A stretch of DNA of 64,000 bases from CAWVWF01 sp963933885 (lineage in GTDB: Bacteria; Bacteroidota; Bacteroidia; Flavobacteriales_C; GCA-002722245), in contig CAWVWF010000002.1 in assembly GCA_963933885.1 (NCBI GenBank), forward strand, positions 1 to 64,000. The letters are read 5' to 3'. The first letter of the stretch is position 1; the number at the start of each line of letters is the position of its first letter. Positions 35,701 to 45,431 of the stretch are shown piece by piece. A model generated the notes under the pieces. The model did no database searches, was not told the DNA's origin, and was given only the letters and a program-made list of their open reading frames with translations. Position numbers and translations under genes: made by a program.

Positions 35701-36930
35701 TTAAGCGAAAAAACAGCTAAGAATTGCAATGTCATCAATGTAAGGCTGGTCTTCTTTGAACGCTTCTAAGTCATCAATAAAATACTTATTTAGGCTATCC
35801 ATTGAAGTGTCTGCGTGTTGTTTTTCTAATGCAGCTCCAATTCTTTCTGTACCGTATTCTAAATTGGCATTGTTCTCAACTTCAACTAAACCGTCGGTGT
35901 AACAAACTAATGTTGCTTTCGGTCCTACATTTACTTTTCCAACGTTTGGTGGAGGTAATTCATCAAGCATTCCTAAACCTGGACAACCTTTCTTTAATTC
36001 TTCAATTTTACCATTGTTATAAAAAACAGGAGGATTATGTCCACAATTTATATATGTTAGATTACGAGAATCTTTTTCATATACTCCAATAAACATAGTA
36101 ATGAATTTTTCACCTTTGGCGTTATCCATTACTTTTTGATTTAAATCACTTACTAGTGCTTCAAGAGAAACTGAATGTATAACTCCTGCTCTCAGATTGG
36201 CCTGGAAATTACTCATTAATATAGCGGCTGAAACCCCTTTTCCAGAAACATCTGCAATACAGAAAACTAATTTATTATCATCAATCCACATTACATCATA
36301 GTAATCACCACCTACTTGATCATGACTTCTATAATATGCTGCTATGTCAAATTGATCATTTTTTGGTAGACTTGTAGGTAAAAGCATGTTTTGCATCTCA
36401 CTTGCAAGCTCAAGCTCTTTCTTAACTCTTTCTTGTCTAATTGCTTTTTTTGCTAAATTCTTGTTCTCAATAGCAACGGCAATTATGTTTGTAAAAGTTT
36501 GAATAAAAGGAAGGTGCTTTATTATTGGACTAATTTGAATTGCTTCATTGATAATGTCACCTATAAGAAGGTAAGCAAGAGGTTTTGTTTTATGGAATAC
36601 TGGTACTAATAAATCGAATTCACTAAATACTCCAACTGTATGGCTATTAACTTCAATAATTTCTTCTACAGCAAGAAGATCTTTTTCAACATCAACTTCT
36701 AAAGTTTCGATGTCTGTACCATATGACATTGCGATATTCCATTCGCTTTCATTGATAAACAAAACGACTTTTTCTATATCTAATTCTCTAAGAACTTGTT
36801 CATAGATTCCAAATAACTTGCTTTTAGACACATTGCTATTAATAGCAAGTGTAACCTCTAGCAAAGCGTTCAATTTCAAGTCTTTAACTTGTATTTTCCG
36901 CTGTGCTCTTTTTAAGGATTTTACCGTCAT
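35701..36930 (-). CDS. GAF-domain SpoIIE/RsbU-type serine phosphatase
   Basis: A 409-residue PP2C-like phosphatase. Residues 1-165 form a GAF-like sensor region ending in a helical linker (KKELELASEMQNMLLP). The PPM domain follows: DQVGGDYYDVMWIDD near 200, FCIADVSGKGVSAAILMSNF near 222-241, FITMFIGVYE, YINCGHNPP near 295 and LVCYTDGLVEVEN near 342, supplying the metal-binding aspartates. RsbU-type enzymes dephosphorylate anti-sigma-antagonist proteins, so this may feed a partner-switching pathway, but no STAS or anti-sigma gene is in view. Widespread in Bacteroidota. Confidence 0.9.
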   Translation of the reverse strand: MTVKSLKRAQRKIQVKDLKLNALLEVTLAINSNVSKSKLFGIYEQVLRELDIEKVVLFINESEWNIAMSYGTDIETLEVDVEKDLLAVEEIIEVNSHTVGVFSEFDLLVPVFHKTKPLAYLLIGDIINEAIQISPIIKHLPFIQTFTNIIAVAIENKNLAKKAIRQERVKKELELASEMQNMLLPTSLPKNDQFDIAAYYRSHDQVGGDYYDVMWIDDNKLVFCIADVSGKGVSAAILMSNFQANLRAGVIHSVSLEALVSDLNQKVMDNAKGEKFITMFIGVYEKDSRNLTYINCGHNPPVFYNNGKIEELKKGCPGLGMLDELPPPNVGKVNVGPKATLVCYTDGLVEVENNANLEYGTERIGAALEKQHADTSMDSLNKYFIDDLEAFKEDQPYIDDIAILSCFFA

Positions 36931-37007
36931 TTAGAATAGGATATAAAAAAACAATAGTTTCATTACGTAAATACCGAGAAATAGTTCCTCAATAATCTAT
37001 TAATGAA

Positions 37008-37574
37008 TTACTTTTTAACTCTTTCAGAATATGAACCAGTCTTTGTCTCAACTTTAATAAAATCTCCTATATTTATAAATAATGGAACTCTAACTTCAGC
37101 TCCTGTTTCAACCGTTGCTGGCTTCGTTGCGTTTGTAGCAGTATTTCCTTTTATTCCTGGTTCAGTATAAGTGATTTCATACTCAAAATAAGTTGGTAAT
37201 TCACAAGCTAACATTTCTTCATTCTCAGCATGTACAAGTATTTCAACTTCCATCCCTTCCTTAAGAAATTTAGGAGCATTAATTATCGTTTCACTAATTG
37301 CAAATTGCTCAAAAGTTTCAGTATGCATTACGTTATAACCCATATCATCCTTGTAAAGGAATTGATATTTTCTTCTTTCTATACGAACAGTTTCAATTTT
37401 AATTCCGGCAGTAAAAGTATTATCTATTACTTTTCCATTATCCAAATTTCTCAATTTTGTTCTAACGAAAGCAGGACCTTTCCCTGGTTTTACGTGTTGA
37501 AATTCAATTATTTGAAATAATTTTCCGTTATGTTTAAGACATAATCCGTTTCTAAAATCTGAAGTTGTAGCCAT
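37008..37574 (-). CDS. efp: Elongation factor P
   Basis: A 188-residue translation factor that relieves ribosome stalling at proline runs. All three beta-barrel domains are present. The exposed loop has [13 protein letters not shown] with Lys at about residue 33, the position modified in many bacteria; no epmA or epmB is in this window. The C-terminal domain shows [22 protein letters not shown]. It follows lpxA by eight bases on the minus strand, at the end of the lipid A gene row, an arrangement common in Bacteroidota. Confidence 0.96.
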   Translation of the reverse strand: MATTSDFRNGLCLKHNGKLFQIIEFQHVKPGKGPAFVRTKLRNLDNGKVIDNTFTAGIKIETVRIERRKYQFLYKDDMGYNVMHTETFEQFAISETIINAPKFLKEGMEVEILVHAENEEMLACELPTYFEYEITYTEPGIKGNTATNATKPATVETGAEVRVPLFINIGDFIKVETKTGSYSERVKK

Positions 37575-37582
37575 GGTAGTTT

Positions 37583-38368
37583 TTATTTAACTCTTAAATA
37601 TCCTTTCATAATACCTCTTTTGGCATCTTGAATGAACGATATGATTTCATCTCTCTCTCTACTTGCTTTCATGTCTGCTTCGATAACATTTATAGCTTGA
37701 GTTTGATTTAATCCTCTTAAGAATAGTATTCTATATAATTCTTGAATTTCTTGAATCTTCTCCGGAGTGAATCCACGTCTTCTTAAACCTACTGAGTTTA
37801 TTCCAACATAAGATATTGGCTCTCTTGCCGCTTTTGTAAAAGGAGGTACATCTTTTCGTACCAAAGCTCCTCCAGTTACCATTGCATGCTTTCCAATATG
37901 CACGAATTGGTGAACTAAAGTTCCTCCACCTAAAATAGCAAATTCATCAATATCAACGTGTCCAGCAAGATTGGTACTATTTGCTAATATTACGTCGTTT
38001 CCAATTTTACAATCGTGAGCTACGTGAACATATGCCATTAATAAAACATTGTCTCCAATACTAGTAGTATTACGATCAACAGTTCCTCTATTAATAGTTA
38101 CACATTCTCTTATAGTAACATTATTTCCTATTTCAACAGTAGAATATTCTCCACCGAATTTTAAATCTTGCGGTACGGCACCAATTACGGCACCAGGGAA
38201 AATACGACAGTTTTTACCGATCCTTGTCCCTTCCATGATAGTAACATTAGGTCCTACCCATGTTCCTTCACCTATGTGAACATCTTTTTCTATAGTAACA
38301 AATGGTTCTATTACTACATTCTTAGCGATGTCCGTTTGAGGGTGTATATATGCTAATGGTTGGTGCAT
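37583..38368 (-). CDS. lpxA: UDP-N-acetylglucosamine O-acyltransferase
   Basis: A 261-residue left-handed beta-helix enzyme making the first lipid A intermediate from UDP-GlcNAc and an acyl carrier protein thioester. Hexapeptide repeats fill residues 10-190 ([35 protein letters not shown]), the catalytic His lies in [12 protein letters not shown] near 117-121, and a helical C-terminal part follows. Length is normal. It begins one base after the lpxC-fabZ stop. lpxD, lpxC-fabZ and lpxA form a tightly packed minus-strand operon with efp. Confidence 0.96.
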   Translation of the reverse strand: MHQPLAYIHPQTDIAKNVVIEPFVTIEKDVHIGEGTWVGPNVTIMEGTRIGKNCRIFPGAVIGAVPQDLKFGGEYSTVEIGNNVTIRECVTINRGTVDRNTTSIGDNVLLMAYVHVAHDCKIGNDVILANSTNLAGHVDIDEFAILGGGTLVHQFVHIGKHAMVTGGALVRKDVPPFTKAAREPISYVGINSVGLRRRGFTPEKIQEIQELYRILFLRGLNQTQAINVIEADMKASRERDEIISFIQDAKRGIMKGYLRVK

Positions 38369-38369
38369 C

Positions 38370-39752
38370 TTATTTTACCTTTTCTATTTTTGCTAACATC
38401 TCAGCTTCAGTTACTAATTCTCCATTTACGTATGTTCTTCCTATCATATGAGCTAATCCTCTTCTGTATGGAGATGCATATGTTAATTCGAAAACCATTG
38501 TGTCACCAGGAACAACCATCTTTCTAAATTTAACTTTATCCATTTTCATGAAGTACGTTAAATAATCTTCAGGATTGTCGAATTGACCTAATACTAATAC
38601 ACCACCAACTTGTGCCATTGCTTCAACTTGTAAAACACCAGGGAAAATTGGTTGATCAGGAAAATGTCCTCTAAAAAGGTCTTCATTAATTGTTACGTTC
38701 TTTACACCTACTACTCTTTCAGGAGTCATTTCTATAATTCTGTCAACTAACAAAAAAGGTGGACGGTGAGGTAGTATTTTTTTAATTCCTTGAACATCTA
38801 AGACAGTCTTAGTAACGTCAAATTTTGGTTGATTTTCCATTTTCTTGATACTATGTTTTATAAGTTTTGCAAATTCCACGTTAGGACCATGACCTGGTCT
38901 AGTGGCGATTATTTTACCTTTTATTGGTCTTCCAACTAGCGTTAGATCCCCTACGATATCTAATAGTTTATGTCGAGCAGCTTCATTCGAGTGTCTAAGC
39001 TCAACATTATTTAAAATTCCGCTAGATTGTACTTCAACCTTTGGACGATTTAATAATGACGAAAGCTGATCTAATTTCTCTTGTGAAACAGGTTTGTCGA
39101 CTACAACTATAGCATTACTTAGATCACCTCCTTTAATTAAGTTGTGTTCAAGTAATAATTCTAATTCATGCAAGAAGCAAAAAGTTCTTGAAGATGAAAT
39201 ATCCTTATCGAAATCTTTAAGATCATCTAAAGTTGCAACTTGCCTACCTAATACAGGAGAATTGTAATCTATAGTAGAAGTTATATTGTAATGATCATCA
39301 GGGAGTGCTATTAATTCAATTCCTTTTTCTTCATTAACATATTTGATTGGTTCAGTAATAACGAAGTAATTTTTTGCAACCTTAAATTCTTTGATACCAG
39401 TTTCTTTCAAAACTTTCACAAAAGGTTGAGCGCTTCCATCCATAATTGGCATTTCTTGCGCATCTACTTCAACTAAACAATTGTCAATTCCTAAACCAGT
39501 TAAAGCTGATAATACATGTTCAACTGTTGAAACAGAAGCCGATCCTTTTGTTAAGGTAGTTCCTCTTTCAATTTCAGTTACTAAATCTACATCCGCCTCA
39601 ATGATAGGTTGATTGTCTAAATCGACTCTTTGAAATTTAATTCCAAAGTTTTCTTTTGTTGGGCAAAAAGTTAATGTAACCAGGTTTCCGGTATGTAAAC
39701 CGACTCCTTGAATAGTTACTTTTTGCGCTACAGTTTTTTGATTATCTCCCAT
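38370..39752 (-). CDS. lpxC-fabZ: Bifunctional UDP-3-O-acyl-GlcNAc deacetylase / 3-hydroxyacyl-ACP dehydratase
   Basis: About 460 residues. Residues 1-300 are LpxC, the committed zinc deacetylase of lipid A synthesis (TIQGVGLHTG, STVEHVLSAL with a zinc His, and HKLLDIVGDL with His and Asp). Residues 310-460 are FabZ, the dehydratase of fatty acid synthesis (LPHRPPFLLVDRIIEM; GHFPDQPIFPGVLQVEAMAQ). The fusion is typical of Bacteroidota and joins the two pathways competing for hydroxyacyl-ACP. I start at the ATG at 39752 (MGDNQKT); an in-frame GTG at 39767 is a less likely start. A TATTTTTG element lies about 20 bases upstream on the minus strand. Confidence 0.95.
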   Translation of the reverse strand: MGDNQKTVAQKVTIQGVGLHTGNLVTLTFCPTKENFGIKFQRVDLDNQPIIEADVDLVTEIERGTTLTKGSASVSTVEHVLSALTGLGIDNCLVEVDAQEMPIMDGSAQPFVKVLKETGIKEFKVAKNYFVITEPIKYVNEEKGIELIALPDDHYNITSTIDYNSPVLGRQVATLDDLKDFDKDISSSRTFCFLHELELLLEHNLIKGGDLSNAIVVVDKPVSQEKLDQLSSLLNRPKVEVQSSGILNNVELRHSNEAARHKLLDIVGDLTLVGRPIKGKIIATRPGHGPNVEFAKLIKHSIKKMENQPKFDVTKTVLDVQGIKKILPHRPPFLLVDRIIEMTPERVVGVKNVTINEDLFRGHFPDQPIFPGVLQVEAMAQVGGVLVLGQFDNPEDYLTYFMKMDKVKFRKMVVPGDTMVFELTYASPYRRGLAHMIGRTYVNGELVTEAEMLAKIEKVK

Positions 39753-39772
39753 ACAAACTTTACTCACTCTTC

Positions 39773-39780
39773 AAAAATAA
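39773..39780 (-). promoter_or_regulatory. Possible internal promoter of lpxC-fabZ (TATTTTTG)
   Basis: A perfect TAnnTTTG on the minus strand, 20 bases before the chosen ATG and just after the lpxD stop, would allow transcription of lpxC-fabZ, lpxA and efp independent of lpxD. Confidence 0.45.
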
Positions 39781-39785
39781 GCCTT

Positions 39786-40826
39786 TTATTTTTGGTTAGA
39801 CAATTTGATAATTTCTTTTTCTAAATCGGCTACTTTTTGTTGTGTTTTTGGAAGGTTTCTGAAACCAACATAACTTCTTTTATACTTACCCATCTCAAAG
39901 GCTGGAGACCCTTGCCATATTGAGTTTTCAAGTTTTATTGATTGACCAATTCCTGATTGTGCAGCAATTTTAACTCCATCTGCAATTGTTAGGTGACCGA
40001 TAATTCCTACTTGACCCCCAATCATACAGTTTTTCCCAATTTTTGTAGAACCTGCAACTCCAGATTGAGATGCGATTACGGTATTTTCTCCGATTTCGAC
40101 ATTGTGGGCAATCTGTATGAAGTTGTCTAATTTCACACCTTTTCTGATGATTGTTGATCCCATCGTTGCTCTATCAATTGCACAATTTGAACCGATTTCA
40201 ACATGGTCTTCTAAAATTGTATTTCCTATTTGAGGGATCTTACTGTATTGATTTTCAGCGTTTGGCGCGAAACCAAAACCGTCACTTCCAATAGCAGTTC
40301 CAGCATGAATTGTACAAGAGTTTCCAATTACACAATCATCATAAACTGTTGTATTTGGGTGTAAAATAACATTGTTACCAATTTTAACATTATCGCCAAT
40401 TGTAACATTTGGATGAATGGTAGTATTATCTCCAACTGAAGAATTTGAACCTATTCGAACAAAGGCTCCAATAAATTCTCCTGAACCGATTGTGCTATTT
40501 TCTCCAACAAAAATTGGTGTTTCCCTTCCTGTTTTACGAGGTTTTAACTCTTCGTACTTCTGTAGTAAAATAGCAAATGCACCATATGGGTCTTCAACTC
40601 TAATTAAACTAGCTTCAACTTTTTGAGCCAATACAAGCTTATTAGAAATAATGATAACTGATGATTTACATGAGTATAAAAACTCTTCATATTTTTCGTT
40701 GGCCAAAAACGATAAAGCATTTGGTTTTCCTTCTTCAATTTTTGTAAACGTATTTACACTTGCTTCTGGATTCCCTTCAACCGTACCACTAATTAAAGCG
40801 GCAATTTGTTGTGCAGTGAACATCAT
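39786..40826 (-). CDS. lpxD: UDP-3-O-(3-hydroxyacyl)glucosamine N-acyltransferase
   Basis: A 346-residue enzyme for the third step of lipid A synthesis. The N-terminal uridine-binding domain (FTAQQIAALISGTVEG) is followed by hexapeptide repeats from about residue 105 to 300, with the catalytic His in FIQIAHNVEIGENTVIASQ, and a C-terminal helix (QQKVADLEKEI). I start at the ATG at 40826 because it overlaps the stop of the upstream HD gene as ATGA. The in-frame codon eight residues upstream lies inside that gene and adds nothing conserved. It leads the lipid A row. Confidence 0.94.
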   Translation of the reverse strand: MMFTAQQIAALISGTVEGNPEASVNTFTKIEEGKPNALSFLANEKYEEFLYSCKSSVIIISNKLVLAQKVEASLIRVEDPYGAFAILLQKYEELKPRKTGRETPIFVGENSTIGSGEFIGAFVRIGSNSSVGDNTTIHPNVTIGDNVKIGNNVILHPNTTVYDDCVIGNSCTIHAGTAIGSDGFGFAPNAENQYSKIPQIGNTILEDHVEIGSNCAIDRATMGSTIIRKGVKLDNFIQIAHNVEIGENTVIASQSGVAGSTKIGKNCMIGGQVGIIGHLTIADGVKIAAQSGIGQSIKLENSIWQGSPAFEMGKYKRSYVGFRNLPKTQQKVADLEKEIIKLSNQK

Positions 40827-42058
40827 ATTTTTATTGTTTTTGGGTAACACAAAAAGTATTTTGTTACAGGAGATGATAAACTAGAAATGTTTAGTTGATC
40901 AGACGCTTCTGCGATATCTTTTATTGTTCCGTTTTTGTATAATATTTTTATTGAATCCTTTAAAGGATTGTACGCATTATTTTGAATTTCTTCAGTAAAG
41001 ACAAAGTGTTCAACATCTTCTTCAGGAATAGATAATTGATCTATAGTTTTCTGTCTGTATTGATCTATGAGCTCTTGTGAATAAGGTTTAGTACTGATTT
41101 CTACTCGGTATAACTTCCTGTTAATCATCCAGTCACATAAAGTTGATAAGGATTTGTTAGGGTGGTCAATCCACTCCTTAATGCAACTAAAAATATCATA
41201 ATCGTCTAATTTTGAAAATTGATCTAATAATTCTGGATCACTTTTAAAATCAGATAAATTATAATCTGCTTGCAAAAACTTAAATAAAGGCTTTGTACAA
41301 AATAATTTTTCTCCTTTAAGAGATAAATCTTTTGCTTTCTTTAAAATATGGATGACTAATAATTCTGCAGCGACTACAGTTTTATGTAAATATACTTGCC
41401 AATACATGATTCTTCGAGCAACTAGAAACTTCTCAATAGAATAAATTCCTTTTTCTTCTACTACAAGTGAATCATCTTTGATATTAAGCATCTTGATAAT
41501 TCGATCGACACCAACTATTCCTTCTTGTACACCAGTATAAAAACTGTCTCGTGTTAAATAATCAAGTCTATCAACATCAAGTTGACTACTAATTATCTGA
41601 TGTAAAAACTTTCGTTTGTACGTATTCTTGAATACTTGAAGTGTTAAATCCAGTTCTCCATCAAACTCTTCGTTTAATCTTTCTATAAAAAGTATTGAGA
41701 TTTCTTCATGATTAATTCCTTGAACGATAGTATGTTCAAGAGCATGAGAAAAAGGGCCGTGTCCAATATCATGCAATAAGATTGCACAAATAACGGCTTT
41801 ACACTCTTCATCACTAATAAAATGGCCTTTAGATTTTAAAGTATCTAAAGTTTGCATAGCCAAATGCATTGCCCCAATCACGTGATGAAATCTTGTATGA
41901 TAAGCACCGGGATAAACTGTACTTGTTAAGCCAAGTTGTCTTATCCTCCTAAGTCTCTGGAAATAGGGGTGTTCTATGATATCAAAAACGATATCGTAAG
42001 GAAGATTAATGAATCCATATATAGGATCATTAATTATTTTCTTTTTATTTTTTTTCAC
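40823..42058 (-). CDS. HD-domain phosphohydrolase
   Basis: A 411-residue HD-superfamily protein, dGTPase-like in its N-terminal half. The metal-binding residues are in YHTRFHHVIGAMHLAM near 53-68 and LLHDIGHGPFSHALEH around 112-127, with a later Asp in SSQLDVDRLDYLTRD near 177-191. Such proteins hydrolyse nucleotide phosphates; the substrate is not predictable. The start is GTG at 42058, with a lysine-rich N-terminus and no nearby ATG. A TATTTTTG lies about 52 bases upstream on the minus strand. The stop overlaps the lpxD start as ATGA, so the two are translationally coupled. Confidence 0.9.
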   Translation of the reverse strand: MKKNKKKIINDPIYGFINLPYDIVFDIIEHPYFQRLRRIRQLGLTSTVYPGAYHTRFHHVIGAMHLAMQTLDTLKSKGHFISDEECKAVICAILLHDIGHGPFSHALEHTIVQGINHEEISILFIERLNEEFDGELDLTLQVFKNTYKRKFLHQIISSQLDVDRLDYLTRDSFYTGVQEGIVGVDRIIKMLNIKDDSLVVEEKGIYSIEKFLVARRIMYWQVYLHKTVVAAELLVIHILKKAKDLSLKGEKLFCTKPLFKFLQADYNLSDFKSDPELLDQFSKLDDYDIFSCIKEWIDHPNKSLSTLCDWMINRKLYRVEISTKPYSQELIDQYRQKTIDQLSIPEEDVEHFVFTEEIQNNAYNPLKDSIKILYKNGTIKDIAEASDQLNISSLSSPVTKYFLCYPKTIKI

Positions 42059-42085
42059 TCTGATCGTTCAGTTCTTTATTATTCC

Positions 42086-42093
42086 TATTTTTA
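42086..42093 (+). promoter_or_regulatory. Probable -7 element of porX (TATTTTTA), facing the HD gene promoter
   Basis: TATTTTTA matches TAnnTTTG except for the last base, 33 bases before the porX ATG. On the minus strand TATTTTTG at 42110-42117 would drive the HD gene, so the two transcripts would overlap at their 5' ends. Confidence 0.4.
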
Positions 42094-42126
42094 GAGGGAA
42101 TTAACTTTTCAAAAATACAGTTTTTA

Positions 42127-43683
42127 ATGGATAAGGTGAAAATTTTATGGGCGGATGATGAGATTGACTTGTTAAAGCCGCATATTTTGTTTCTAGAAAA
42201 CAAGGGTTACGAGGTAACTAAAGCTAAAAGTGGTGATGAAGCAATTGATTTAGTTGTAGAAAACCATTACGATGTTGTGTTCCTAGATGAGAATATGCCT
42301 GGCGTTTCAGGGTTAGATGCATTAATTGCAATTAAAAAAGAACGTAAAAGCTTACCAGTAGTCATGATTACGAAGAGTGAGGAGGAGCATATAATGGAGG
42401 ATGCTATTGGTAGTGAAATCTCTGATTATCTTATAAAACCCGTTAATCCAAATCAAATATTATTGTCACTTAAGAAGATTTTAGACAATTCGAGATTAGT
42501 TAGTGAGAAATCAACTTCGGATTATCAAAAAGAATTTCGTGAAATAGGTATGCGACTTTCTGATCATTTAGAAGCTGAAGACTGGGTTGACATTCAAAAG
42601 AAATTGGTTTATTGGGATTTAAAACTTTCTAATAGTCCAGATTCTGGAATGGATGAAATTCTGAAAATGCAAAAAACTGAGGCAAATGGAGCTTTTTCCA
42701 AGTTTATTGGAAGGAACTATTTGGATTGGTTGAATGCGCCAGATGAAGACACTCCAACAATGTCTCATACGCTTTTAAAAGATAAATTATTACCTAAGCT
42801 AAAGTCTGGAAAACCAACCTTTTTATTGTTAATGGATTGCCTTCGTTATGATCAATGGCGGGTTTTACAACCTGAGTTTGCAAAGCACTTTCAAATAGAA
42901 GAAGATACATGTTATGTGTCTATTTTACCAACTGCAACTCAATATGCTAGGAATTCAATTTTTGCTGGTTTAATGCCATCTGAGATTGAAAAAAGATTTC
43001 CAAATAAGTGGTTAAACGATAATGATGAAGGTAGAAAGAATGACTTTGAAGAGGACTTCGTAAATGATCTGCTACAAAGAAATGGTTTGGGTGATCTTAA
43101 AGTGTCTTATAATAAAATCACCAATTTGTATAAAGGGAAAAAATTATTGGAAGATTTCCATCAGTTAATGAATAATGATTTGAATGTCATTGTATATAAC
43201 TTTGTTGATACATTAAGTCATGCTAGAACTGATATAAAAGTTATGCGTGAGTTGGCGGAAGATGAGAAAGGTTATCGTAGCATTACCAAGTCATGGTTTG
43301 AGAACTCACCGTTATTGGAAATGCTTAAAAAACTGAATGGAACTGAATCAGAAATTGTGTTAACTACGGATCATGGAACTGTCCATGTAGATAGTCCAGT
43401 TAAGGTAACGGGTGATAAAGAAATCAGCAGTAATTTAAGGTACAAAGCTGGTAGAAATATGCAATATAAAAGTAAAGATGTATTTGAGATCAGTGATCCA
43501 AAAGAAGCATTTTTACCAAAGCCAAATGTGAGTACAAAATATATATTTGCAAGGAATGATGATTTTTTCGCGTATCCGAATAATTATAATCATTATGTTA
43601 AATATTACAGAAATACTTTTCAGCATGGTGGAATTTCATTAGAAGAAATGGTGATTCCAGTTATTTCTATGAAAAGTAAATAA
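42127..43683 (+). CDS. porX: T9SS response regulator PorX (receiver plus PglZ domain)
   Basis: A 518-residue two-domain regulator. Residues 1-120 are a receiver with the acidic pair in WADDEIDLL, phospho-acceptor Asp54 (VFLDENMPG) and Lys104 (YLIKPVNP). A helical linker follows. The C-terminal PglZ domain belongs to the alkaline-phosphatase superfamily, with LMDCLRYDQWRVL near 235, TATQYARNSIFAGLMPSEIE near 270, NFVDTLSHAR near 360 and TDHGTVHVD near 420 as metal-site motifs. PorX works with the kinase PorY and sigma factor SigP to control T9SS genes in Porphyromonas; the PglZ part has been reported to act on oligonucleotides. It overlaps tsaE by one base. sprA is in the same window but not linked. 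Confidence 0.93.
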   Translation: MDKVKILWADDEIDLLKPHILFLENKGYEVTKAKSGDEAIDLVVENHYDVVFLDENMPGVSGLDALIAIKKERKSLPVVMITKSEEEHIMEDAIGSEISDYLIKPVNPNQILLSLKKILDNSRLVSEKSTSDYQKEFREIGMRLSDHLEAEDWVDIQKKLVYWDLKLSNSPDSGMDEILKMQKTEANGAFSKFIGRNYLDWLNAPDEDTPTMSHTLLKDKLLPKLKSGKPTFLLLMDCLRYDQWRVLQPEFAKHFQIEEDTCYVSILPTATQYARNSIFAGLMPSEIEKRFPNKWLNDNDEGRKNDFEEDFVNDLLQRNGLGDLKVSYNKITNLYKGKKLLEDFHQLMNNDLNVIVYNFVDTLSHARTDIKVMRELAEDEKGYRSITKSWFENSPLLEMLKKLNGTESEIVLTTDHGTVHVDSPVKVTGDKEISSNLRYKAGRNMQYKSKDVFEISDPKEAFLPKPNVSTKYIFARNDDFFAYPNNYNHYVKYYRNTFQHGGISLEEMVIPVISMKSK

Positions 43684-44090
43684 TGAAAATAACGGCAGGT
43701 AATTTAGCAGGTTTAACAATTGTTGCTCAGGAAATCATTAAGCATTCTTTGGAAAAAAAGATTGTCTTGTTGAATGGCGAAATGGGTGTTGGTAAAACGA
43801 CATTGGTTAAAGAGATTACTAGATTATTAGGTGTAGAAGAAAACGTTAGTAGTCCAACTTTTTCTATTGTTAATGAATATCATGGAAATGAAGTGATTTA
43901 TCATTTTGATTTTTATCGATTGGAAGAGGAAGAAGAAGCATACGATTTTGGTGTTGAAGAATATTTTGATTCGGGAAATCTTTGTTTACTAGAATGGCCG
44001 GAAAAAATTAGTAACTTGTTGCCAACTTCAGACCTTTGTTTGGATGTTCAGATTACGGTAGAAGATAATATTAGAGTTTATAATTTTTAA
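43683..44090 (+). CDS. tsaE: tRNA threonylcarbamoyladenosine biosynthesis ATPase TsaE
   Basis: A 135-residue P-loop protein needed with TsaB and TsaD to build t6A at position 37 of ANN-decoding tRNAs. The Walker A loop is GEMGVGKTTLVKEI near residue 34, SSPTFSIVNEY near 59-69 is the family switch motif, and YHFDFYRLE and LLEWPEK complete the signature. Length is normal. The start overlaps the porX stop by one base (TAATG), so it is cotranscribed with porX; this order recurs in Bacteroidota. Confidence 0.95.
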   Translation: MKITAGNLAGLTIVAQEIIKHSLEKKIVLLNGEMGVGKTTLVKEITRLLGVEENVSSPTFSIVNEYHGNEVIYHFDFYRLEEEEEAYDFGVEEYFDSGNLCLLEWPEKISNLLPTSDLCLDVQITVEDNIRVYNF

Positions 44091-44101
44091 GGGAGGGGAA
44101 T

Positions 44102-45322
44102 ATGAAGTCATCAGATTTAATTAAGCATTTAACAGAAAGTGGATTAATGCCACAGGAGGAAATGTTAGAAGTACAATGTGGAGATAGAAGTTTATATATA
44201 GGAATTCCTAAAGAAAGTGCCTTTCAAGAAAAAAGGGTGGCTCTTGTGCCAAATAGTGTTGGATTATTGGTTTCGAACGGTCATAGAGTTGTTGTTGAAA
44301 AAGGTGCTGGAGTTGCAGCAAATTTTTCGGATAAAGACTATAGTGAAGCAGGTGCTGAGATCGCTTATAGAACAGAAGATGTTTTTAAAGCAGATATTAT
44401 TATAAAAGTAGCTCCGTTAACACTTGAGGAAATGGAATTTTTAGATCCTCTTCAAAAACAAATTTTATTCTCTGCATTACAACTTTCATCCCAACCAAAA
44501 GATAGCATGAAGATGCTAATGAAAAAGAAAGTGACTGGTATCGCATACGATTTCATTAAAGATAGAGAAGGCGTTTACCCTATTGTTAGATCAATGAGTG
44601 AAATTGCAGGAAATACATCAATTCTTATCGCTGCTGAATACTTGAGTAATGCCAATAACGGTCATGGTGTTATGATGGGTGGAGTACCCGGAGTAAAGCC
44701 TACGGAAGTAGTTATTTTAGGAGCAGGTGGAGTTGGAGAATTTGCAGCAAGAGCGGCGTTAGGGTTAGGAGCATCAGTTAAAATATTTGATAACGAATCA
44801 CATAGATTAAGGAGAGTACTTATTAACTTAGGTCAGCGTATTTATACATCTATTATTCAGCCAAAATTGTTAAAGAAAGCATTGATGAATGCGGATGTTG
44901 TAATTGGAGCTTTACGACCTAAAAATGGTAGAACACCTTGTGTTGTTTCTGAAGATATGATTTCAGATATGAAATTTGGATCTGTAATTATTGATGTAAG
45001 TATTGATACAGGAGGATGTTTCGAAACGTCAGAAATTACTTCACATGAAAATCCAGTATTTAAGAAATACGGAGTTACACATTACTGTGTACCAAATATT
45101 GCTTCTCGTGTTAGTAGAACGGCCTCATATGCTTTAAGTAATATTTTCACACCAATGATACTTGATATGGGTGAAGATGGAGGACTGGAAAAGATGATGC
45201 ATAATCAAGCTGGAATAAGAAATGGTGTTTATATGTATAAGGGAATTTTAACGAGTAAAACACTTGGAGAAACTTTCGATTTACCATACAAAAACATCGA
45301 TTTGTTAATGGCTGCTATCTAA
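44102..45322 (+). CDS. ald: Alanine dehydrogenase family protein
   Basis: A 406-residue member of the alanine dehydrogenase / PNT-alpha family. After a roughly 35-residue N-terminal extension come IGIPKESAFQEKRVALVPN (38-56) and GAGVAANFSDKDY, then the NAD Rossmann motif EVVILGAGGVGEFAARAALG near residue 202 and SVIIDVSIDTGGCFETSE near 297. It would interconvert alanine and pyruvate with ammonia and NAD. The extension and sequence differ from the classical Bacillus enzyme, so substrate specificity is uncertain. A purine-rich GGGAGGGG sits four bases before the ATG, a strong Shine-Dalgarno rare in this window. It lies 11 bases after tsaE, in the same operon as porX. Confidence 0.85.
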   Translation: MKSSDLIKHLTESGLMPQEEMLEVQCGDRSLYIGIPKESAFQEKRVALVPNSVGLLVSNGHRVVVEKGAGVAANFSDKDYSEAGAEIAYRTEDVFKADIIIKVAPLTLEEMEFLDPLQKQILFSALQLSSQPKDSMKMLMKKKVTGIAYDFIKDREGVYPIVRSMSEIAGNTSILIAAEYLSNANNGHGVMMGGVPGVKPTEVVILGAGGVGEFAARAALGLGASVKIFDNESHRLRRVLINLGQRIYTSIIQPKLLKKALMNADVVIGALRPKNGRTPCVVSEDMISDMKFGSVIIDVSIDTGGCFETSEITSHENPVFKKYGVTHYCVPNIASRVSRTASYALSNIFTPMILDMGEDGGLEKMMHNQAGIRNGVYMYKGILTSKTLGETFDLPYKNIDLLMAAI

Positions 45323-45431
45323 TTAGGTTTTATCCAATTTATTATTTTCATACATACGTAAATAAAAGTTTAAAATTGTTTTTGTAATACAAGCAAACAC
45401 AATATATTTACCGGTATTAATTGATTCAGAT

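Noticed and set aside
37230..37520. A 96-codon plus-strand frame inside efp
   Set aside because: It is antisense to elongation factor P. No recognisable protein.
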